From NCBI GenBank assembly GCA_963803575.1, contig CAWDMW010000002.1, positions 1,240,001 to 1,304,000 on the forward strand: 64,000 nt of DNA, given 5' to 3'. This stretch comes from CAWDMW01 sp963803575 (GTDB lineage: Bacteria; Pseudomonadota; Alphaproteobacteria; Rickettsiales; UBA998). Under the pieces are notes generated by a model. It was not told the origin of the DNA. It was given only the letters and a program-made list of their open reading frames with translations, and did not search any database. A program made the translations under genes and the position numbers. Below, one piece after another: positions 54,446-64,000 of the stretch (positions are counted from its first letter, which is position 1; the number at the start of each line of letters is the position of its first letter).

Positions 54446-54883
54446 GTGTATTCATGCGCTATTTCGGGTAAATTCTTCTGTAACGTTTATAACATAGCCA
54501 TCAGAGTTACATATGGGTATATTCTTCGATTATTGGTTATAGCAATAATCTTGCGGTTTTCTGTAATAAATAGTGACGCTTTAGCTGTTACCGAAAACTA
54601 TCAGGAGGTCGTATTTATCTACAAACCTGCTGGAAATACTGACCTCTCTGAAAGAACTTTAGAAAAGCTGGATATCAATCTTTATGCGTCCATTGATGAT
54701 AGTTTCAGGGTTGGTGTACACAGAGACGATTTCAATAATGATAATCAGCAGGATATGCTAATTAGGCTAAAGGGTTCTACACAATACGGTACACGAGGCT
54801 GCGCCACATACCTCTTTTTAGCTAAAGGCAATACATATATAACGGTTCAAGATTTTCCAGTATCTCACGGAATTTTGTACTAA
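54446..54883 (+). CDS. Putative exported protein, 145 aa
   Basis: A hydrophobic segment (ILRLLVIAIILRFSVI, residues 27-42) followed by SDALA could be a signal peptide if the true start is internal; the first 25 residues are then untranslated. The mature part (NLYASIDDSFRVGVHRDDFNNDNQQDMLIRL) contains a DFNNDNQQD stretch like a calcium-binding FG-GAP loop. Family unknown. The next 295 bp (54884-55178) show no gene. Confidence 0.5.
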   Translation: MYSCAISGKFFCNVYNIAIRVTYGYILRLLVIAIILRFSVINSDALAVTENYQEVVFIYKPAGNTDLSERTLEKLDINLYASIDDSFRVGVHRDDFNNDNQQDMLIRLKGSTQYGTRGCATYLFLAKGNTYITVQDFPVSHGILY

Positions 54884-55178
54884 CTATGAACATAATGCAA
54901 TAATTTTTAGATTATCCGTATCAAATAGCAGCACCCCGATCTTATGGAAGCTATGCACAAACATATATCATAGAGCCGTTCCCCAGAGCAGCTATGTTAT
55001 TCGCAAGTCAAATTGAATCAAAGGTTTAATGTCCGGCATTAAATCCTGCCACATGGGCGAGCATAGGGTAACAGGTGAACGACCAGCCGTAACTTTCTTC
55101 AAAAATTTTTTGCAAAAAATTCATTTTGACACTATTTTATTAATTTGATTTAATGTGCAGATTATTTCTTCCAATGTA

Positions 55179-55557
55179 TTAAAAACAAACTACCATATAT
55201 TTACTACTTACTGTTTCAGCAATACGCTGCCCCGTCTCGCCAAAACTCATTGCGCTAGTTAGAGAATGCCCGCCTATACCGCCAAGCTGGCTGCCGACAA
55301 AGCCATCACCTATGCTCCAGACTACGGTACTGGTTTTCATAGCGCCTGTAAGAACGGTCGTACTACTTCGACACCGACCTACGGCTGTACCAGCAAACAT
55401 CGTACCGTCCAGCGCCATATTTAGCCATCGCGGGACTTCGGGTTTTATGTTTGGTGGGGGTAATGTGGATGCGCCGCCGATCACAGCGTACAACGATTTT
55501 TGCAGAACAGGCAATCAGATCACCGATACGCGCAGCAGGTTGTCCTTTCTGACCCAT
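55179..55557 (-). pseudogene. prePAAR-type T6SS spike/effector gene, frameshifted fragment
   Basis: Starts MGQKGQPAARIGDLIAC, close to the prePAAR motif AARxxDxxxH, with Cys in place of His. The frame then fails after about 20 codons. A second frame carries VLQKSLYAVIGGASTLPPPN and a Gly/Ser-rich part to 55179, resembling a PAAR-like tip. It follows a DUF1795 gene by 3 bp, as Eag chaperones precede their PAAR partners. The effector domain is missing. Assignment is moderate. Confidence 0.5.
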
Positions 55558-55560
55558 GGC

Positions 55561-55984
55561 TTAATCCTCTATTATCAGAGAGTAGAGCATGGTTTCTAAT
55601 GTGGAGCGGATCTTAGGAAACGTCATGGCGCTGGCGGTGAGTGTGGCAATCACGGCTTCGGTAGGACTGGCTAAAATAAATACGATTTCCTGACACAGCA
55701 CGATTTTACCCGATGACCAGCGGCAAACGATACAGATGGCAGGCAGGCCGCCTATCTCGGTAGTAACCCTGTTCCAATAGGTGATAATCTGGCATATTAG
55801 AGGAAAGCTGGTCTAATTGATGCGAGGCGAACCCGCTGATATTATTGGTATGCGCAGGCGATATGGTATCTCTGACCACGACAACATTAGGGAAAATACC
55901 ATCTGCGGAGGCAGTCGGTGCGTGATGTGATAAAATAGTTTCATCTGTCCAGCCTGTCGCTGGCGTAAGGCTTAGCTTTTTCAT
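55561..55984 (-). pseudogene. Eag/DcrB-like (DUF1795) T6SS chaperone, frameshifted
   Basis: First frame: MKKLSLTPATGWTDETILSH...FPNVVVVRDTISPA to CHLYRLPL. One extra base near 55718-55722 moves the frame to WSSGKIVLCQEIVFILASPT, EAVIATLTAS and a terminal FPKIRSTLETMLYSLII helix, ending at 55561. The combined 140 aa matches the DUF1795 plan. Eag chaperones shield membrane helices of prePAAR effectors. No T6SS core gene lies in the window, so this is an orphan, decayed module. Confidence 0.55.
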
Positions 55985-56193
55985 TACAAAATATATAGTG
56001 TAATAATACTCAGAGTTTCAACACTCTAATGAAGAAGGGCATTCTTTCTTTTAATGCTGATAGTAGGATGCTTAAGCAGTATATCGTGATAGTTTTCGCA
56101 TGGATAGCTTATTGCTGAAAAGAAGGACGTTGAGCCCCGAAAACCGTGATACCTTTCAAAAGACTAGCAAATATTTTAAGTAAAACTGGAGAG

Positions 56194-56269
56194 TGGTGAT
56201 CCCTGCAGGGTTCGAACCTGCGACCTACTGATTAAAAGTCAGTCGCTCTACCAGCTGAGCTAAGGGATC
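56194..56269 (-). tRNA. tRNA-Lys(UUU)
   Basis: 76 nt on the minus strand with encoded CCA (56194-56196). Acceptor GATCCCT pairs with AGGGATC, the anticodon loop CTTTTAA gives UUU, and D and T arms (AGCTCAGCTGGTAGAGC; GTTCGAACC) are canonical. Confidence 0.97.
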
Positions 56270-56360
56270 ATTATCAATGCTTCGCGTAATATAAGGGCAT
56301 ACGCGAGGAAGTCAACGCATTTATGAAGGGTTTTCTGGCTTTTTTATACAGGCAAATATG

Positions 56361-57941
56361 TTATGAGAATTGTAAAACCTGTACTTGCTTCACACTGGGC
56401 AGATTACTAATGTCTTTTTTAAGTGCAGGTGGTACAGCACCATCAATTTCCAGCAAAGCAACGGCATCGCTGCGTTCGTCATTACGCCCTAAATGGAAGT
56501 TGGCAATATTAATTCCAGCATCTCCAAGCAGTTTACCTAGGTTTCCGATCAAGCCTGGTTTATCTTCATTATTGACATACAACATACATGGTGACGTGGA
56601 AGCCTCAAGCTTGGTTCCATGAATCTCAACGATACGTGGTTGTTGATTAAATAACGTACCTGCAATTTCACGTGAACGACGCTCTGTAACCACGGTTATG
56701 CGAATCAGGCTTTGGTAATGTTCGCTGTCTTGAGTGGTTGTTTCACTAATACGAATATTGCGTTCTTTCGCAATGACAGGCGCATTCACCATATTGACAC
56801 CAGCAATATTTGATTCCAAAAGCCCCTTTAATGCAACGGCTGTGACAGGACGGGTATTTAAGTTCGCGATGGTACCACAATAGTCTATATGCACTTCTTT
56901 CAGGCTTGTTTCAGTGATTTGGCCAGCAAAACTTCCAAGCTGCTCGGCTAACTTCAAATACGGTGCTAGCTTTGTTGCATCTTCCGCTGATACAGACGGC
57001 ATATTAATCGCGTTTGTGACAGAGCCGTCTAATAAATAATCTGACATTTGTTCAGCTACCTGTACCGCAACATTCACCTGTGCTTCTTCTGTTGATGCAC
57101 CCAGATGCGGGGTGCAAATAAGAGATTCGACACCAAATAATGCATTATTTTTGGCAGGTTCTTCTTCAAATACGTCCAGCGCTGCACTGCCAACATGACC
57201 GCTTTCAAGAGCGTCTTTCAGGTCACCTTCATGGATAAGCCCGCCTCTGGCACAATTGACGATCATGACCCCTTTTTTGGTTTTCGCCAGCGTCTCTTTA
57301 TTCAACAAATGACGTGTTGCATCATTAAGAGGTGTATGCAGTGTGATGACATCTGCACGCGCCAGCATGTCATCCAGTTCCAGCTTTTCAATCCCTAAAT
57401 TTTTGGCACGATCAGCAGATAGAAACGGATCAAAAGCGACTACTTTCATTTTTAACCCTTTGGCACGATCAGCAACGATGGAACCAATATTACCGCAGCC
57501 AATCAATCCTAGCGTTTTGCCGTATAACTCTGTTCCCATGAATTTGCTTTTTTCCCACTTGCCGGCGTGGGTTGAAGCATTGGCCTGAGGGATGTTGCGT
57601 GCCATGGCCATAATCATGGCCAATGTATGTTCAGCTGTGGTGACAGAGTTACCAAAAGGTGTGTTCATTACCACCACGCCGCGTGCACTGGCTGCCGGAA
57701 TATCCACATTATCCACACCAATACCAGCGCGTCCGACCACCTTCAAATTAGTGGCTGACTCCAGCAATTCAGGAGTGACGGTTGTAGCAGAACGAATTGC
57801 CAACCCATGATAATCTCCAATACATTTGGCCAGTTCATCAGGGGATAGCCCAACTTTTGTATCAACCTGAATGCCACGGGATGCAAATATTTCTGCTGCA
57901 AGTGGGCTTAGCTTATCTGAAATTAAGACTTTAACTGTCAT
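56361..57941 (-). CDS. serA: D-3-phosphoglycerate dehydrogenase, long form with ACT domain
   Basis: 526 aa from the Met at 57941 (MTVKVLISDKLSP). NAD-binding LGLIGCGNIGSIVADRAKG near residue 150, active-site RAGIGVDNVD, NCARGG and the catalytic His in TPHLGASTEEAQ. It also has an intervening ASB domain and a C-terminal ACT domain (MLYVNNEDKPGLIGNLGKLL). First step of serine synthesis. It follows serC by 34 bp on the same strand, forming a serC-serA operon. Complete. Confidence 0.96.
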   Translation of the reverse strand: MTVKVLISDKLSPLAAEIFASRGIQVDTKVGLSPDELAKCIGDYHGLAIRSATTVTPELLESATNLKVVGRAGIGVDNVDIPAASARGVVVMNTPFGNSVTTAEHTLAMIMAMARNIPQANASTHAGKWEKSKFMGTELYGKTLGLIGCGNIGSIVADRAKGLKMKVVAFDPFLSADRAKNLGIEKLELDDMLARADVITLHTPLNDATRHLLNKETLAKTKKGVMIVNCARGGLIHEGDLKDALESGHVGSAALDVFEEEPAKNNALFGVESLICTPHLGASTEEAQVNVAVQVAEQMSDYLLDGSVTNAINMPSVSAEDATKLAPYLKLAEQLGSFAGQITETSLKEVHIDYCGTIANLNTRPVTAVALKGLLESNIAGVNMVNAPVIAKERNIRISETTTQDSEHYQSLIRITVVTERRSREIAGTLFNQQPRIVEIHGTKLEASTSPCMLYVNNEDKPGLIGNLGKLLGDAGINIANFHLGRNDERSDAVALLEIDGAVPPALKKDISNLPSVKQVQVLQFS

Positions 57942-57975
57942 AGGTATACCTTGTATGTGTTCTATGTTTAATAGG

Positions 57976-59145
57976 TTATGCAGCTTGCTGCACCATCGTT
58001 GTTTTTGTATGCTCAAATGCATAAGTCAGCCATGGAAGCACCGCTTGCATGTCCGAAGAATTCACTGTTGCTCCACCCCATAAGCGCAGTCCTGCTGGCG
58101 CATCGCGGTATCCGTTAATGTCATAAGCCACATCTTCTTTCTCTAACATGGCAGACATGTGTTTGGTGACTGCATATTGTTGTGATGTTTCAAGGGAGGC
58201 AAACCAGTCGTCAACAATGCTCAGGCATATGGATGTGCATGAGCGATGTGCAGGGTTGTCAGCTAAAAACGTTACCCATGGTGTTTCGGCAACCCACTTT
58301 TCTACCATAGAAAGGTTAGACTGCGAACGCTTAATCAACGCGTTTAATCCGCCGATAGATTCAGCCCATTTCAACCCATCCAGTGCATCTTCTACACATA
58401 ACATAGAGGGGGTATTAATAGTTGCGCCTTCAAAAATGCCTTTAATGAGTTTTCCACCTTTGGTTAGACGGAATAACTTAGGTAGTGGCCACTGAGGCTT
58501 ATGGTTTTCCAGTCTTTCTACAGCACGTGGTGAGAGTGCGATCATGCCATGAGCGCCTTCACCACCCATCACTTTTTGCCATGACCATGTCACTACATCC
58601 AGCTTCTCCATAGGTAAGTCCATAGCAAATACGGCAGAGGTTGCATCACAGATAGCCAGCCCTTTACGGGTATCATCAATCCAGTTGCCATCTGGCACAC
58701 AAGCACCTGAAGTCGTTCCATTCCATGTAAAGCACACATCATGATCCCAGTTCACAGATGCCAGATCAGGAATTTGACCGTACTCAGCGCGTTTAACAAT
58801 CGCATCATCCAAATCAAGCTGTTTCACAACGTCCGTCACCCAGCCTTCACCGAAACTTTCCCATGCGAGCATTTCCACGGGGCGTGATCCCAGCAATGTC
58901 CACATGGCCATTTCATACGCGCCAGTGTCAGAGCCTGGCACTAACCCAACAACATAATCATCCGGAATGTTTAAGATGCGGCGGCTGCGATCAATAACCT
59001 GCTTAATTTTGTTTTTGCTGACAGTAGCGCGGTGGGAGCGCCCAATTGGTGTGTCTGAAAGTGCTTCTACTGTCCAGCCGGGGCGTTTGGCACAGGGGCC
59101 AGAAGAAAAGCAGGGATTAAGAGGGGTGGATGATGGTTTATTCAT
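57976..59145 (-). CDS. serC: Phosphoserine aminotransferase, alphaproteobacterial type
   Basis: 389 aa from the Met at 59145 (MNKPSSTPLNPCFSSGPCAKRPGW). FSSGPCAKRPGW and IGRSHRA at the N terminus and the PLP-lysine segment VVTWSWQKVMGGEGAHG identify the longer SerC branch common in alphaproteobacteria. Second step of serine synthesis (PLP enzyme). First gene of serC-serA, divergent from carA. Complete. Confidence 0.94.
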   Translation of the reverse strand: MNKPSSTPLNPCFSSGPCAKRPGWTVEALSDTPIGRSHRATVSKNKIKQVIDRSRRILNIPDDYVVGLVPGSDTGAYEMAMWTLLGSRPVEMLAWESFGEGWVTDVVKQLDLDDAIVKRAEYGQIPDLASVNWDHDVCFTWNGTTSGACVPDGNWIDDTRKGLAICDATSAVFAMDLPMEKLDVVTWSWQKVMGGEGAHGMIALSPRAVERLENHKPQWPLPKLFRLTKGGKLIKGIFEGATINTPSMLCVEDALDGLKWAESIGGLNALIKRSQSNLSMVEKWVAETPWVTFLADNPAHRSCTSICLSIVDDWFASLETSQQYAVTKHMSAMLEKEDVAYDINGYRDAPAGLRLWGGATVNSSDMQAVLPWLTYAFEHTKTTMVQQAA

Positions 59146-59316
59146 GGACAATGGAGAGTCGTTGTTTCATTCATCAACCCTTATCCTTTCTGGTGCAATT
59201 TCTCAAGATATAATATGTATCTTTTATGTTGGATGGTTTGAGTTGACAAAAGCTGTGACATAGGCTAAGCGGTGAAATGTTTGACCCTGTTCACCGAGAC
59301 GAGTACCCTGAATCGC

Positions 59317-60486
59317 ATGACAAAACCTCCCAGCTTTCTGCCAAAACCCAATGCGATATTATTGTTTGACGATGGTAGAGAATTAAAGGGTTTCGGTATA
59401 GGCGCACAAGGCACAACGTGCGGTGAATTATGTTTTAATACCTCCATGACGGGTTACGAGGAGATACTCACTGATCCATCTTATTATGGACAGATTATTA
59501 CCTTTACAGCTCCTCATATAGGCAATACCGGCTGTAACGTAGAAGATATCGAATCAGTTGATGTTGCCTCTGCGTATGGGTTAATTATTCGTGAGCCGAT
59601 CACGCAACCCTCCAACTGGCGCTCCACCATGCATTTTAACACATGGCTGGCACAACGTGGTCTGACGGGTATTAGTGGTATTGATACGCGCTGGCTTACC
59701 ACCTATATCCGCAATAACGGACACCCTAAAGTAGCGATTGCTTACCATGAAGATGGCATTGGTGCCATTGATCGTAGTGCATTAATGGAGCAATTAAGCG
59801 ACACTCCTGCTATGGCTGGTTCTGAACTAACAGAACATGTGAGCGCTCAAGCACCTCATCGCTGGTCAGAAAGCATTTGGGAGCTTGAAAGCGGTTATAG
59901 TCATTCTGATGGTGGCCAGTATCATGTGGTTGCTATTGACTATGGAGCAAAGACAAATATTCTTCGGCTACTCACGGCAAAAGGCTGTCGGGTGACGGTG
60001 GTTCCTGGTAACACGTCTTACGCAGATATTGCGGCATTAAAGCCTGATGGCGTGTTTCTATCAAACGGACCCGGCGATCCTTCCGCAACTGCGTCTTTCG
60101 CCGTTCCTGTGATACAGTCATTGCTTGAGCATAATATAGCGATGTTTGGTATTTGCCTTGGGCATCAGTTACTTGCTTTGGCACTGGGGGCGCATACGGA
60201 GAAAATGTATCAGGGGCATCGTGGGGCAAACCACCCGGTAAAGAACACGGCTACAGGGAAGGTAGAAATCACCAGTCAGAATCACGGATTTGTCGTGCGT
60301 AGTGACGGTTTGCCGGCGCATGTCGCTATTACGCATATTTCGTTGTTTGATGGCACCATAGAAGGAATTGCTCATAAAACTAAACCTGCTTTCTCTGTGC
60401 AATACCATCCTGAATCATCACCCGGCCCGCATGATAGCGAATATTTGTTTGACCAGTTTGTTGAGATGATCCAGCGAACATCATGA
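59317..60486 (+). CDS. carA: Carbamoyl-phosphate synthase small (glutaminase) subunit
   Basis: 389 aa from the Met at 59317 (MTKPPSFLPKPNAIL). N-terminal small-subunit domain (MTGYEEILTDPSYYGQII) and class I glutamine amidotransferase domain with the nucleophile Cys in FGICLGHQ and the His-Glu pair in QYHPESSPGP. It passes ammonia to CarB for arginine and pyrimidine synthesis. An in-frame ATG at 59272 would add 15 residues that do not look conserved. carB follows after 90 bp. Confidence 0.96.
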   Translation: MTKPPSFLPKPNAILLFDDGRELKGFGIGAQGTTCGELCFNTSMTGYEEILTDPSYYGQIITFTAPHIGNTGCNVEDIESVDVASAYGLIIREPITQPSNWRSTMHFNTWLAQRGLTGISGIDTRWLTTYIRNNGHPKVAIAYHEDGIGAIDRSALMEQLSDTPAMAGSELTEHVSAQAPHRWSESIWELESGYSHSDGGQYHVVAIDYGAKTNILRLLTAKGCRVTVVPGNTSYADIAALKPDGVFLSNGPGDPSATASFAVPVIQSLLEHNIAMFGICLGHQLLALALGAHTEKMYQGHRGANHPVKNTATGKVEITSQNHGFVVRSDGLPAHVAITHISLFDGTIEGIAHKTKPAFSVQYHPESSPGPHDSEYLFDQFVEMIQRTS

Positions 60487-60576
60487 CCGTAACCAAACTA
60501 TATCATCCCTCATTTTGGTTAGCTACCCAAGCTAACATTCACCTGACACAAAACCACCAGATAGAGAACCAGCTTT

Positions 60577-63500
60577 ATGCCTAAACGCAACGATATTCAG
60601 TCTATCCTTATCATTGGGGCAGGGCCTATTGTCATTGGTCAGGCTTGTGAGTTTGATTACTCTGGCGTGCAGGCCTGCAAAGCACTTAAAGCAGAAGGGT
60701 ATCGTATCATTCTGGTTAATTCCAATCCGGCAACTATCATGACAGACCCGGATATGGCGGATGCGACATACATTGAACCGGTAACGCCTGAATTTGTTGA
60801 GAAGATTATTGCCAAAGAAAAGCCAGATGCATTATTGCCAACCATGGGTGGCCAAACGGCACTTAACTGTGCCAAAGCATTGGCTGAGAAAGGTATTTTG
60901 CGCGCACATAATGTGGAACTAATTGGTGCATCACTGGATGCCATTAATAAAGCAGAAGACCGTAGCTTATTTGCAGAAGCGATGAAGCGTATTGGACTGG
61001 AATGCCCGAAGCAGGCCATTGCACGCTCTGTTGCAGAAGCGATGGACGTACTGGAGATGGTGGGGCTGCCAGCGATTATTCGCCCGTCTTTTACGCTTGG
61101 TGGAGCAGGTGGTGGCGTGGCTTATAACCGTGAAGAATTTGTCTCGATTGTGCAGTCAGGTCTGGAAGCCTCACCCACCACAGAAGTGTTGATTGACGAG
61201 TCCATCTTAGGCTGGAAAGAATTTGAAATGGAAGTCGTGCGAGATCATGCAGATAATTGCATTATCATCTGTTCCATTGAAAACATTGATCCTATGGGTA
61301 TTCATACTGGGGATTCGATTACCGTTGCGCCTGCATTAACGCTGACTGATAAAGAATACCAGATCATGCGTGACGCGTCTATTGCAGTACTCAGAGAAAT
61401 TGGTGTGGATACGGGTGGCTCTAATGTGCAATTTGCGGTGAACCCGGACAATGGCCGTATGATTGTGATTGAGATGAATCCACGTGTCTCGCGTTCATCA
61501 GCACTGGCATCCAAAGCAACGGGTTTCCCTATTGCAAAAGTTGCCGCCAAGCTGGCAGTAGGTTACACATTAGATGAAATTACCAACGACGTCACGCGCG
61601 CAACTCCTGCATCGTTTGAGCCATCCATTGATTATGTTGTTACCAAAATCCCGCGTTTTGCTTTTGAGAAATTCCCTGAATTTGATCCGGTACTTAGCAC
61701 GTCCATGAAGTCTGTGGGTGAGGCGATGGCGATGGGTCGCAATTTTGCAGAATCCCTGCAAAAAGCTTTGCGTTCACTGGAAACGGGCTTAACCGGTTTG
61801 AATGAATTGGTAGAGGAGGGCGAGAACGTGATTGACGAGCTAAAAACCCGTCTGTCCAAACCGACTCCTGACCGTATTTTAGTGATTGCTGACGCGTTCC
61901 GCCATGACTTCACGCTGGAAGCAATACAGGAACTTACCCATTATGATAGCTGGTTTCTAGAGCAAATCGAAAAGATTGTCTATTATGAACGAATGTTGAA
62001 AGTGCAGGGATTGCCAACAGACAGGCAATCTATAGCGTATCTGAAACGGCAAGGTTTTAGCGATGCACGCTTAGCTGAACTAACACACAGACCGGTCAAA
62101 ACCGTGTTAGCTTTGCGTGAGAATCTGGATATTTATCCGGTCTACAAACGTATCGACACGTGTGCAGGCGAGTTTGACGCATTAACACCATATATGTATT
62201 CCACTTATGAAGATGATGGCTTGAACGAAGTGGTGTGCGAATCTGACCCGTCAGAGCGTGAAAAGATCGTTATTCTTGGCGGGGGGCCTAACCGTATTGG
62301 GCAGGGTATAGAGTTTGATTATTGCTGTGTCCATGCTGCTTATGCGTTGTCTGAAGCTGGCTATGAAACCATTATGGTGAACTGCAATCCGGAAACCGTT
62401 TCAACGGATTATGATACGTCTGACAGGCTTTATTTTGAGCCATTATGCGCGGAAGAAGTGATTAACCTGATTCGTGCTGAGCAAAGTAACGGGTTTGTGC
62501 GTGGTGTGATTGTGCAGTTTGGCGGCCAAACACCATTAAAGCTGGCCAAAGCGTTAGAGCAGGCGGGTATTCCTATCATAGGAACCGCACCAGATGCTAT
62601 TGATCTGGCAGAAGATCGTGAGCGTTTCCAGAAATTATTATTCCGGTTGGAATTAAAGCAGCCGGATAATCATATTTGTCATAGTGAAGCAGAAGTGGTG
62701 GAACATGCAGAAAATATGGGCTACCCCGTGGTTGTGCGTCCATCTTACGTGCTTGGTGGCCGTGCCATGCAGATTGTGTATGATTCGCAAACATTAAAGA
62801 CGTACCTGCAACAAGTCTTGCGTGAATTTAGCGATAATCCTATTTTAGTAGATTCATTTTTGAAAGATGCGGTTGAAATTGACGTGGATGCATTGTGCGA
62901 TGGGCAGAATGTGTATATTGCCGGTATTTTAGAGCATATCGAAGAAGCAGGGATTCATTCCGGTGACTCTGCCTGCTCCATGCCAACCCATACGTTGGGT
63001 GAGGATATGATAGAGGCGCTGACTAAGCAAACGGTTATGTTAGCCAAAAATTTAAAAGTCGTTGGACTCATCAATATTCAGTTCGCCATTAAAGATGGAG
63101 ATATTTACATTATTGAGGTGAATCCGCGTGCAAGCCGTACTGTACCGTTTGTTGCAAAAGCATCAGGTATTCCCGTGGCGAAATATGCGGCACGTTTAAT
63201 GGCCGGAGAAAAGTTAGCCGACGTAGGGCTCAGCCATTGCAAAAAATATCATGGAGACGCATTGAAGCATATTGCAGTCAAAGAGGCCGTACTTCCGTTT
63301 AAGCGCTTTCCGGGTGTGGATGTGATTTTAGGCCCCGAGATGAAATCAACGGGTGAGGTTATGGGAATTGATCAGGACTTCCCACGCGCGTTTGCAAAAG
63401 CGTACCTTGCAACATCTAGTGAATTGCCTGTGAAAGGACAGGTATTTATCTCTGTTAAGGATAGTGACAAACACGCCATATTAAGTTTGGCACGTATACT

Positions 63501-63837
63501 TGTACAGTTAGGTTTTACCATCGTTGCAACTAAAGGAACGCAGGAATTTTTACAAGAGAATGACGTAAATGCAACGTTGGTTAATAAAGTCCGTCAGGGA
63601 CGTCCACATGTGGTGGATCATTTGAAGGATGGGAATATTCAGTTTGTGATTAATACGAATGAAGGTGTGCAATCCATTAAAGATAGCGCATCTATCCGAC
63701 AAACATCGCTTGCGGCAAACATACCATACTGTACGACCATATCAGGAACGCGTGCTTTAGTGCAGGCTATGGAATATATACGTAAAGAGCGTGGTCTTGA
63801 GGTGCGTAGCTTACAGAGCTATCACGCGGCCATATAG
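60577..63837 (+). CDS. carB: Carbamoyl-phosphate synthase large subunit
   Basis: 1086 aa. Two tandem ATP-grasp synthetase halves (FTLGGAGGGVAYN... and VRPSYVLGGRAMQIVYD...), the PRVSRSSALASKATG and PRASRTVPFVAKASG motifs, an oligomerisation domain between, and a C-terminal MGS allosteric domain (VATKGTQEFLQENDV). It makes carbamoyl phosphate from bicarbonate, ammonia and 2 ATP. Intact over 3.2 kb, a useful control that the sequence is not full of indel errors. Confidence 0.98.
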   Translation: MPKRNDIQSILIIGAGPIVIGQACEFDYSGVQACKALKAEGYRIILVNSNPATIMTDPDMADATYIEPVTPEFVEKIIAKEKPDALLPTMGGQTALNCAKALAEKGILRAHNVELIGASLDAINKAEDRSLFAEAMKRIGLECPKQAIARSVAEAMDVLEMVGLPAIIRPSFTLGGAGGGVAYNREEFVSIVQSGLEASPTTEVLIDESILGWKEFEMEVVRDHADNCIIICSIENIDPMGIHTGDSITVAPALTLTDKEYQIMRDASIAVLREIGVDTGGSNVQFAVNPDNGRMIVIEMNPRVSRSSALASKATGFPIAKVAAKLAVGYTLDEITNDVTRATPASFEPSIDYVVTKIPRFAFEKFPEFDPVLSTSMKSVGEAMAMGRNFAESLQKALRSLETGLTGLNELVEEGENVIDELKTRLSKPTPDRILVIADAFRHDFTLEAIQELTHYDSWFLEQIEKIVYYERMLKVQGLPTDRQSIAYLKRQGFSDARLAELTHRPVKTVLALRENLDIYPVYKRIDTCAGEFDALTPYMYSTYEDDGLNEVVCESDPSEREKIVILGGGPNRIGQGIEFDYCCVHAAYALSEAGYETIMVNCNPETVSTDYDTSDRLYFEPLCAEEVINLIRAEQSNGFVRGVIVQFGGQTPLKLAKALEQAGIPIIGTAPDAIDLAEDRERFQKLLFRLELKQPDNHICHSEAEVVEHAENMGYPVVVRPSYVLGGRAMQIVYDSQTLKTYLQQVLREFSDNPILVDSFLKDAVEIDVDALCDGQNVYIAGILEHIEEAGIHSGDSACSMPTHTLGEDMIEALTKQTVMLAKNLKVVGLINIQFAIKDGDIYIIEVNPRASRTVPFVAKASGIPVAKYAARLMAGEKLADVGLSHCKKYHGDALKHIAVKEAVLPFKRFPGVDVILGPEMKSTGEVMGIDQDFPRAFAKAYLATSSELPVKGQVFISVKDSDKHAILSLARILVQLGFTIVATKGTQEFLQENDVNATLVNKVRQGRPHVVDHLKDGNIQFVINTNEGVQSIKDSASIRQTSLAANIPYCTTISGTRALVQAMEYIRKERGLEVRSLQSYHAAI

Positions 63838-63843
63838 CCCCTA

Positions 63844-64000
63844 TTAGCCGCCACCTGCGTCTAGCTGTAAAGCCTCACCTTGTGCATTAACTTCCGGTGG
63901 TTCCGATTCCTCTAAGGTAGCTCCCGGCGGAAAAGCACCTGCGTAATTTTCTGTGTTAATACCCTCGATATTTTCAGGAGGTAGTTCCGTTGCGCCTTCT
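63844..64000 (-). CDS. C-terminal end of an unknown protein, cut by the window edge
   Basis: The last 51 codons are visible (ending ...GEALQLDAGGG). Acidic, Pro- and Gly-rich low-complexity tail (GATELPPENIEGINTENYAG; PPGATLEESEPPEV). No family can be assigned from this tail. It converges with carB, with 6 bp between the stops and no terminator visible. Confidence 0.6.
   Translation of the reverse strand, partial: EGATELPPENIEGINTENYAGAFPPGATLEESEPPEVNAQGEALQLDAGGG

Noticed and set aside
59243..59271. carA promoter with TTGACA at 59243
   Set aside because: The -35 is good but no -10 lies at proper spacing, so it was not listed.
1..64000. CRISPR array or rRNA genes
   Set aside because: No regularly spaced direct repeats and no rRNA-like conserved stretches were seen on either strand.

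Overview
The window looks like a chromosomal segment of an alphaproteobacterium of uncertain order. The evidence is SerC/SerA and CarA/CarB of proteobacterial type, a prophage tail module of the kind shared with alphaproteobacterial gene transfer agents, a type IC restriction system, and moderate, patchy G+C (the prophage looks G+C-richer than its flanks; judged by eye).

Layout. (1) 1-6060, minus strand: type I restriction-modification locus hsdM-hsdS-abiC-hsdR. hsdS is split by an IS1-family element with a perfect 8 bp target duplication. (2) 6208-9506, plus strand: a four-gene operon encoding an unknown 211 aa protein, an XRE/ImmA-IrrE metallopeptidase regulator, a CBASS-type CD-NTase and a two-helix SLATT membrane protein. 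This is a likely nucleotide-signalled anti-phage system and its first gene is unrecognised. (3) 9497-35114, almost all minus strand: a defective prophage with a lambda-type packaging/portal module and a GTA-type tail, but no integrase or repressor. The small terminase, ParB-methyltransferase, major capsid and an EVE-like gene carry frameshifts; the tail hub gene has an in-frame amber codon; the head-tail connector/tail-tube region is replaced by an AT-rich foreign gene that is itself frameshifted. Cargo genes sit inside it: mntP with a yybP-ykoY manganese riboswitch, a RelE/XRE pair, a ParDE pair and a DUF3768 gene. The last three read antisense to the phage genes, with stop codons interlocked with the neighbouring phage gene.

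(4) 35163-38830: potassium transporter TrkH/KtrB, a RepA-like AAA ATPase and tRNA-Ser(UGA). (5) 39126-44019: a compact operon for polyprenyl-phosphate-arabinose metabolism (DprE1-like, DprE2-like, GT-C membrane transferase, UbiA-type phosphoribosyltransferase, GtrA). A decayed second copy (45491-46273) follows, next to a dead IS3-family element. (6) 46623-55984: small and unrecognised genes, including an ATP-grasp operon and an orphan 278 aa gene, two adjacent long hairpins, a catalase, and a decayed T6SS Eag-chaperone/prePAAR pair. (7) 56194-64000: tRNA-Lys, serC-serA (minus), carA-carB (plus) and the end of an unknown gene.

The core genes (catalase, serA, serC, carA, carB) are intact. Lesions cluster in the prophage, in the insertion sequences or genes they hit, and in the duplicated and T6SS genes, which favours real decay over sequencing error. 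All assignments come from reading motifs; no database search was run.
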